NCBI GenBank assembly: GCA_002102825.1
Contig: DABJ01000007.1
Coordinates: forward strand, 1 to 10,150
Reading direction: 5' to 3'
DNA: 10,150 nucleotides
From: Candidatus Gastranaerophilales bacterium HUM_12
Lineage (GTDB): Bacteria > Cyanobacteriota > Vampirovibrionia > Gastranaerophilales > Gastranaerophilaceae
The translations under genes were made by a program, and so were the position numbers. The notes beneath the pieces are model-generated. The model saw only the letters and a program-made list of their open reading frames with translations, had not been told where the DNA came from and made no database searches. Shown here piece after piece: positions 6,322-10,150 of the stretch; the stretch's first letter is position 1; every line of letters starts with the position of its first letter.

Positions 6322-7590
6322 ATGTTGATGACAGAAATTAAATGTGATATCAAAGATATTAACCTTGCAGATCAAGGTAAAAAACAAATTGATTGGGCTT
6401 TTAAAGATATGCCTGTATTGAAAAAGATTAGAGAAAGATTTATCAAAGAACAACCATTCAAGGGCTTGAAGTTGTCAGCATGTGTACACGTTACAAAAGA
6501 AACTGCTGCTTTATGTACAGTAATGCAAGCAGGTGGTGCTGATGCCGTTTTAGTTGCTTCTAACCCATTATCTACACAAGATGATGTTGCAGCAGCGCTT
6601 GTAAAATACTATAACATTCCTGTTTTTGCTGTGTCTGGCGAAACTGTTGAACAGTACAGAGAACACATAAATGAAGCAATTAAACATAATCCGGATATTA
6701 TTATTGATGATGGTTGTGACATGGTTTCAACAATTCATGAGCAAAGACCTGATTTGATTGATAAAATCATTGGTTCTACTGAAGAAACGACAACCGGAAT
6801 TATCAGACTTCAAGCAATGGAAAAACAAGGAACTCTTGGGTTCCCTGCGGTTGGAGTTAATACAAGTTTGACAAAACACTTATATGACAACAGATATGGA
6901 ACAGGTCAAAGTGCATTTGATGGTGTTCTTAGAGCCGCAAATATTTTAATTGCAGGTAAAACAGTTGTTGTTTCAGGTTACGGTTGGTGTGGTAAAGGTG
7001 TTGCTTTGAGAGCTAAAGCGCTGGGAGCTAACGTAATTGTTTGTGAAGTTGATCCATTGAAAGCGCTAGAAGCTGCAATGGAGGGTTACAGAGTTATGCC
7101 TATTGCAAAAGCTGCCTTAGAGGGTGATATTTTCTTAACAGTAACCGGTGACAAACATGTAGTTGACGTTAAACACATTTTAACAATGAAAGACGGAGCT
7201 TTTGTTGGCAACGTTGGACACTTTGATTGGGAAGTTAATGTTGGAGATTTGAAAGCACACACTAAAGAAATCAGACAAGTTAGACCAAGCCTCGAAGAAT
7301 ACGTATTAGATAACGGAAAATCAATTTATGTTCTAGCAGAAGGGAGATTGGTTAACCTTGTAGCTGCAGAAGGTCACCCTGCAAGTGTTATGGATATGAG
7401 TTTTGCAAATCAAGCTTTAGGTATTGAATTTCTTGTTAATAACAAAGGCAAATTGGAAAATAAATTATATACTCTTCCTCATGAAGTTGATGTTAAGATT
7501 GCTGAACTTAAACTTCAGTCAATGGGTATTGAAATTGATACCTTGACAGCCGAACAGGAAAAATATTTGAATAGTTGGAAAATAGATTAA
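6322..7590 (+). CDS. ahcY: S-adenosylhomocysteine hydrolase, short archaeal/Thermotoga type
   Basis: This cytosolic NAD-dependent enzyme splits S-adenosylhomocysteine reversibly into adenosine and homocysteine, removing the inhibitory product of methylation and feeding methionine regeneration. In 422 residues the family residues are present: His56 (VHVTKETA), Asp133 in DDGCD, Glu155 in STEETTTG, Lys185, Asp189 and Asn190 in TKHLYDN, the NAD-binding loop GYGWCGKG (219-226), GHFDWE (299-304) and GHPASVMD (351-358). The motif YGTGQS replaces the YGCRES of eukaryotic and many bacterial enzymes. The short length and lack of a DHYRY-type C-terminus also fit the archaeal/Thermotoga branch. The ATG at 6322 is chosen because AAGGAG (6310-6315) lies six bases upstream; a TTG at 6295 has no such support and would put the Shine-Dalgarno inside the gene. 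It is transcribed alone and ends at a shared hairpin. An S-inosylhomocysteine-specific variant, known in some methanogens, cannot be excluded from sequence. Confidence 0.96.
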   Translation: MLMTEIKCDIKDINLADQGKKQIDWAFKDMPVLKKIRERFIKEQPFKGLKLSACVHVTKETAALCTVMQAGGADAVLVASNPLSTQDDVAAALVKYYNIPVFAVSGETVEQYREHINEAIKHNPDIIIDDGCDMVSTIHEQRPDLIDKIIGSTEETTTGIIRLQAMEKQGTLGFPAVGVNTSLTKHLYDNRYGTGQSAFDGVLRAANILIAGKTVVVSGYGWCGKGVALRAKALGANVIVCEVDPLKALEAAMEGYRVMPIAKAALEGDIFLTVTGDKHVVDVKHILTMKDGAFVGNVGHFDWEVNVGDLKAHTKEIRQVRPSLEEYVLDNGKSIYVLAEGRLVNLVAAEGHPASVMDMSFANQALGIEFLVNNKGKLENKLYTLPHEVDVKIAELKLQSMGIEIDTLTAEQEKYLNSWKID

Positions 7591-7614
7591 TAAAAAGTTT
7601 CAACTCCGAAAGTT

Positions 7615-7646
7615 AAAGCCTAACTCTTACATTAGAGTTAGGCTTT
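7615..7646. terminator. Bidirectional hairpin terminator between convergent genes
   Basis: AAAGCCTAACTCT (7615-7627) and its perfect complement AGAGTTAGGCTTT (7634-7646) form a 13-bp stem with a six-base loop. It lies 24 bases after the SAH hydrolase stop and 31 bases after the end of the converging DUF475 gene. The T tracts are short on both strands, but the stem is strong and the site suits both transcripts. Confidence 0.8.
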
Positions 7647-7677
7647 ATACTATATTAAATATATTTGAGGGCTATTA

Positions 7678-8727
7678 TTATTTATTTTCGGCAGCAACTT
7701 TTTTATTATGAACAATAGAAGAAATAAATGCCGCAACAATAAAGAACAAGCCAACAAGTCCGGTAACAACTTCAGGAACTTCTCTTGTTGTCGTGATTAA
7801 CATTATTATTGCCAAAGCTCCTATAGCCCAATGTGCACCGTGTTCAAGGTATAAAAACTGTGCAAGTGTTTTCTTCTCAACCAGCATAATTGTCAATGAT
7901 CTTACAAACATTGCACCGATTGCCAGACCGATTGTTATAATTATTACGTCATTACTCAACGCAAATGCACCTAACACTCCATCTAAAGAAAAAGATGCAT
8001 CAATCAATTCCAAATAGATAAAACTTATCAAACCTGTGCATTTTACGGTGTTTGCAGCACATTGAGCCATTCTCATTTCTTCATGTTTTTCTAAGAAGTG
8101 AGAAACTCCGTCAATTGCCAAATATGTAATAATTCCGGACATGCCGGCAATCATTACGGAAATTTTTTGATTTTCTGGCATGAAACCTTGTAAGAATACA
8201 ATAATTAATAGAGAAATAATAATTTCAATTCCCCTAATATGGTCTAAATGAGAAAGCGGTTTTTCAATACAACTAATCCAGTGAACACCTTTTTCGTGGT
8301 TGAAAAAGTAGTTCAAGAACAACATAATAAGAAACATTCCTCCAAATGTAACAATAGGTGCATGTGTTGCGTGTAAATATTGTGCATATTTTTGAGAATC
8401 ATTTAACGCAATATTCGTAACTGTCATCATATCTAATTTTGCAAATATAGAAACAACTAGTATCGGGAATAAAAATCTCATACCAAATACGGCAATCGCG
8501 ATACCCCATGTTAAAAATCTATGACGCCAAACTTCTGACATTTTTTCTAATTTCATCGCATTTACAACAGCATTATCAAAAGATAAACTGGTTTCTAAAA
8601 TGGCAAGAATACACGCAATGAATACGCATATCAAACCGGAACCGCCATGAATATGTTCTCCCCACAAATATGAAGTAATTAAACCAAATACTGTTATAAA
8701 GTAGGAGCCTAAAAAATACTTGTGCAT
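7678..8727 (-). CDS. DUF475 integral membrane protein (TerC/YkoY superfamily)
   Basis: A 349-residue polytopic inner-membrane protein, mostly hydrophobic, with about nine or ten membrane segments (roughly 5-23, 30-48, 70-96, 124-143, 168-207 as two, 228-246, 258-280, 299-313, 318-338). Two family motifs stand out: ETSLSFDN (45-52) and YLELIDASFSLDG (238-250). Their similar acidic cores in the two halves (E45/D51 and E240/D243/D249) suggest an internally duplicated fold with an ion path. EHGAHWAIGALA (295-306) is also typical of DUF475. Some TerC-superfamily proteins (YceF, YkoY of Bacillus) export Mn2+, and others accompany tellurium-resistance clusters, so a divalent metal exporter is the best guess. 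No ter genes are nearby. The ATG at 8725-8727 has AGAGAG five bases upstream. It appears monocistronic, between the hairpins at 7615-7646 and 8806-8845. Family is secure; substrate is inferred. Confidence 0.9.
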   Translation of the reverse strand: MHKYFLGSYFITVFGLITSYLWGEHIHGGSGLICVFIACILAILETSLSFDNAVVNAMKLEKMSEVWRHRFLTWGIAIAVFGMRFLFPILVVSIFAKLDMMTVTNIALNDSQKYAQYLHATHAPIVTFGGMFLIMLFLNYFFNHEKGVHWISCIEKPLSHLDHIRGIEIIISLLIIVFLQGFMPENQKISVMIAGMSGIITYLAIDGVSHFLEKHEEMRMAQCAANTVKCTGLISFIYLELIDASFSLDGVLGAFALSNDVIIITIGLAIGAMFVRSLTIMLVEKKTLAQFLYLEHGAHWAIGALAIIMLITTTREVPEVVTGLVGLFFIVAAFISSIVHNKKVAAENK

Positions 8728-8805
8728 AAAAACTCTCTTTCTTTTCTACCCATACCTTATACATAATATATAAATGAAAAGAAAAATATATCATTTAAAA
8801 ATACT

Positions 8806-8845
8806 AAAAAAGAACCCCTCAATATACCGAGAAGTTCTTTTTTTT
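8806..8845 (-). terminator. Terminator after the exported paralogue pair
   Basis: AAAAAAGAAC (8806-8815) pairs with GTTCTTTTTT (8834-8843). A further CTC/GAG pairing (8818-8820 with 8829-8831) is separated from it by a symmetric two-base internal loop. On the minus strand the stem ends in GTTCTTTTTT, the usual U-rich tail, 18 bases past the stop of the gene ending at 8863. It isolates the pair from the DUF475 gene downstream. Confidence 0.85.
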
Positions 8846-8862
8846 GAAATTATGAGTCCAAA

Positions 8863-9276
8863 TTAGTTCATATCGCTTACACTAGGAACATAATATTGGA
8901 ATGTGTCAGGTCCATTGTTAGGAAAATCAAGATAGAACGGTTGGTTTTGTCTGATTAAACCGGTACGACCTTTGTATACTGCAGGAAATTCTTTATTGAT
9001 AGGTAAGTTTTCTTCTTGGAAGTTAACATAACTTATCGGAACAAAAATAAATGAACCGTTTTGAGGAATTACCTTACCTGTAACTTGGAAACCTTGAAAC
9101 AACATCAAATCATAATCAAGTCTGGTATTTGCATTCATTTGAACATGCAAAACTTGAGGAGGATTAGATGTTTGAAAATCTTCTAATGCTGAAACTTGAA
9201 TAGTTTTTGCTTGTACAGAATTCATCAAACTCATTGATAGAACCAATCCAACAAATGCTGACAATAATTTTTTCAT
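8863..9276 (-). CDS. Small exported protein, paralogue A (FxTxNPP / FYLxFPN family)
   Basis: A 137-residue exported protein of unknown function. A classical signal peptide (MKK, hydrophobic 5-18, cleavage after VQA at 23) leaves a mature protein of about 114 residues rich in beta-strand pattern. There is no lipobox Cys, so it is periplasmic or secreted. It shares an exactly collinear layout with its upstream neighbour (9316-9900): signal peptide of the same length, FxTxNPP at 34-40, GxxVxG at 62-67, SFxFxPxSY at 75-83 and FYLxFPN at 114-120. Thirteen of 47 residues (24-70) are identical without a gap. Relative to the neighbour it lacks about 60 residues in the second half. The ATG at 9274-9276 has a strong AAGGAG nine bases upstream. 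It lies 39 bases after the neighbour's stop and is probably co-transcribed with it, ending at the 8806-8845 terminator. Confidence 0.85.
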   Translation of the reverse strand: MKKLLSAFVGLVLSMSLMNSVQAKTIQVSALEDFQTSNPPQVLHVQMNANTRLDYDLMLFQGFQVTGKVIPQNGSFIFVPISYVNFQEENLPINKEFPAVYKGRTGLIRQNQPFYLDFPNNGPDTFQYYVPSVSDMN

Positions 9277-9315
9277 TTTATATTACTCCTTTTCTAATGT
9301 ATTATTAATTATTAT

Positions 9316-9900
9316 TTACTTATCAAAATCCACATTTGGAAATTTCAAATAGAACAAATCGGTTTTCTTGATTTCCAAATCTTCACCTTTTTGAACATAG
9401 GAGAATGGGCTTGCTTGGTAAGCTGAAGTTACTGAAGATTTAAACCTGTTATCTTCTTCATTTTTAACTGCTCCTGTCACTGCTGCAACACCGATAGACA
9501 ATCCTTTTACAAAAAAGCTTCCGACACCTAATGCAGTGTTCTTGGCTAATTCGCCCTTATCAATTGGAGTTGTATAAGATGCAGATACATCTGTTGATAT
9601 ATTATAAGTTTTTCCATCAGGCGCAATGTAAGACTTTGGCTTGAAAGTAAAACTTGCATCTCTTTTCAGTCTTTTAGGACTTACAACATCTATCAAATCT
9701 CCGTTTACGGTAGAACCCGTACCAATTGTCATAGTTTGGCTAATTATAACAGGTTCAAGCAACTTGACTGATATAGATGTCGGTGGATTATATGTCGAAA
9801 ATTCACTTAACGACTGTACCACAACAGTTTGTGCGTATGTTTGGCTAAACATACCTGTTATTATTAACAAAAAACATAAAAATATTTTTTTTTGCCACAT
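9316..9900 (-). CDS. Small exported protein, paralogue B with extra glycine/alanine-rich segment
   Basis: A 194-residue exported protein of unknown function. The signal peptide (MWQKK, hydrophobic 7-18) is likely cleaved after TYA at 23. The first half matches paralogue A position for position (FSTYNPP 34-40, GSTVNG 62-67) and continues with SFTFKPKSY (83-91), then APDGKTYNI. This run resembles the small beta-barrel pattern seen in VirB10/TrbI-like and other periplasmic proteins, but that is only a resemblance. A segment missing from A, about 110-170, contains a hydrophobic Gly/Ala-rich stretch (123-146) that could touch or span a membrane. FYLKFPN (183-189) closes the protein. The start at 9900 is chosen because it gives a normal signal peptide, has AGG seven bases upstream and follows a promoter at 9924-9952. 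A TTG at 9960 or the ATG at 9921 would add unsupported residues and start at or before the transcription start. Confidence 0.82.
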   Translation of the reverse strand: MWQKKIFLCFLLIITGMFSQTYAQTVVVQSLSEFSTYNPPTSISVKLLEPVIISQTMTIGTGSTVNGDLIDVVSPKRLKRDASFTFKPKSYIAPDGKTYNISTDVSASYTTPIDKGELAKNTALGVGSFFVKGLSIGVAAVTGAVKNEEDNRFKSSVTSAYQASPFSYVQKGEDLEIKKTDLFYLKFPNVDFDK

Positions 9901-9923
9901 ACTGTTACCTGTCTTTAACATAC

Positions 9924-9952
9924 ATAATAGCAAATTTTTTTTTAAATGGCAA
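9924..9952 (-). promoter_or_regulatory. Sigma-70-type promoter of the exported paralogue pair
   Basis: On the minus strand TTGCCA (9947-9952) and TATTAT (9924-9929) are separated by exactly 17 bases containing a nine-A run. Transcription would start near 9917, giving a leader of about 17 bases before the ATG at 9900. The -35 begins four bases after the uvrA stop codon, so the pair can be expressed independently of uvrA. No terminator is seen between uvrA and the pair, so read-through from uvrA is also possible. Confidence 0.65.
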
Positions 9953-9956
9953 TATA

Positions 9957-10150
9957 TCAAGACTTGCGGAGATATTTTGCCAAATATTGACCTGTATAAG
10001 ATTCTTTACAATTCATAATATCGTCCGGAGTCCCCTGTGCAACGATACGACCTCCGTCAACTCCGCCCTCCGGTCCTAAATCAATAATATGGTCTGCAAT
10101 TTTTATCAAATCAAGATTATGCTCAATCATAAGGATTGTGTTCCCTTGGT
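9957..10150 (-). CDS. uvrA: UvrA, excinuclease ABC subunit A, C-terminal fragment
   Basis: Only the last 63 residues of UvrA are present; the rest lies beyond the right edge. UvrA is the ATP-dependent damage-recognition dimer of nucleotide excision repair and loads UvrB. The fragment begins in the second ATPase domain: GNTILMIEHNLD carries the switch (H-loop) His, followed by IIDLGPEGG, GGRIVAQGTP and the family's C-terminal ESYTGQYL. The gene ends with TGA at 9957-9959, showing that TGA is a stop here. It is truncated by the window, not broken. The exported paralogue pair follows 56 bases downstream on the same strand with its own promoter. Confidence 0.96.
   Translation of the reverse strand, partial: QGNTILMIEHNLDLIKIADHIIDLGPEGGVDGGRIVAQGTPDDIMNCKESYTGQYLAKYLRKS

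Noticed and set aside
8728..8805. Promoter for the DUF475 gene
   Set aside because: Several TATAAG/TATTAT-like hexamers are present on the minus strand but none has a convincing -35 at proper spacing, so no single site can be named.
9641..10018. 125-residue plus-strand open frame across paralogue B and uvrA
   Set aside because: It overlaps two well-supported minus-strand genes and the promoter between them, with no ribosome binding site or family signal.
1..10150. CRISPR array, insertion sequence, tRNA, phage or toxin-antitoxin/defence locus
   Set aside because: No regularly spaced repeats, transposase motifs, terminal inverted repeats, tRNA cloverleaf or defence-type proteins were seen; the genes are housekeeping, metabolic or small envelope proteins.

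Overview
The window is AT-rich (roughly two-thirds A+T by eye) and uses a standard bacterial code, with TGA as a stop at the end of uvrA. The best guess for its origin is a gut Gastranaerophilales / Melainabacteria-type (Vampirovibrionia) bacterium. This rests on recollection: N-terminal VSFSGF-like tags on large cytoplasmic proteins, small uncharacterised proteins and AT-rich Gram-negative-like gene content recur in that group. No rRNA or unambiguous marker here proves it. Another AT-rich anaerobe cannot be excluded.

Layout, left to right. 1-530: a minus-strand gene for a 97-residue protein built from three copies of a short Y(V/A)xxL motif, with its own terminator. A 51-bp upstream segment (480-530) is repeated at 14-64, which suggests a sister gene with the same promoter just off the left edge. 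531-739: AT-rich intergenic DNA ending in a good sigma-70 promoter. 740-1837 (+): the conserved translation-associated ATPase YchF, followed by a hairpin terminator. 1979-6142 (-): a 1387-residue cytoplasmic GH13 (alpha-amylase family) enzyme with an intact catalytic triad and a large insertion inside the barrel. 6143-6321: a divergent promoter region with an inverted repeat over the GH13 ribosome binding site and a 14-bp palindrome in the other leader. 6322-7590 (+): an S-adenosylhomocysteine hydrolase of the short archaeal/Thermotoga type. A hairpin at 7615-7646 separates it from the convergent 7678-8727 (-), a TerC-superfamily DUF475 membrane protein. 8863-9276 and 9316-9900 (-): two tandem, distantly paralogous small exported proteins, probably an operon with its own promoter and terminator. 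9957-10150 (-): the C-terminal end of uvrA, cut by the window edge. No gene-free stretch exceeds 300 bases; the longest is 457-739.

The genes do not form one pathway. YchF, SAH hydrolase and UvrA are housekeeping genes for translation stress, the methyl cycle and DNA repair. The GH13 enzyme points to alpha-glucan (probably glycogen or starch oligosaccharide) metabolism in the cytoplasm. I see no phage, transposon, CRISPR, toxin-antitoxin or defence locus. The parts most likely to be undescribed are the giant GH13 enzyme, the exported paralogue pair and the small repeat protein with its duplicated upstream region.
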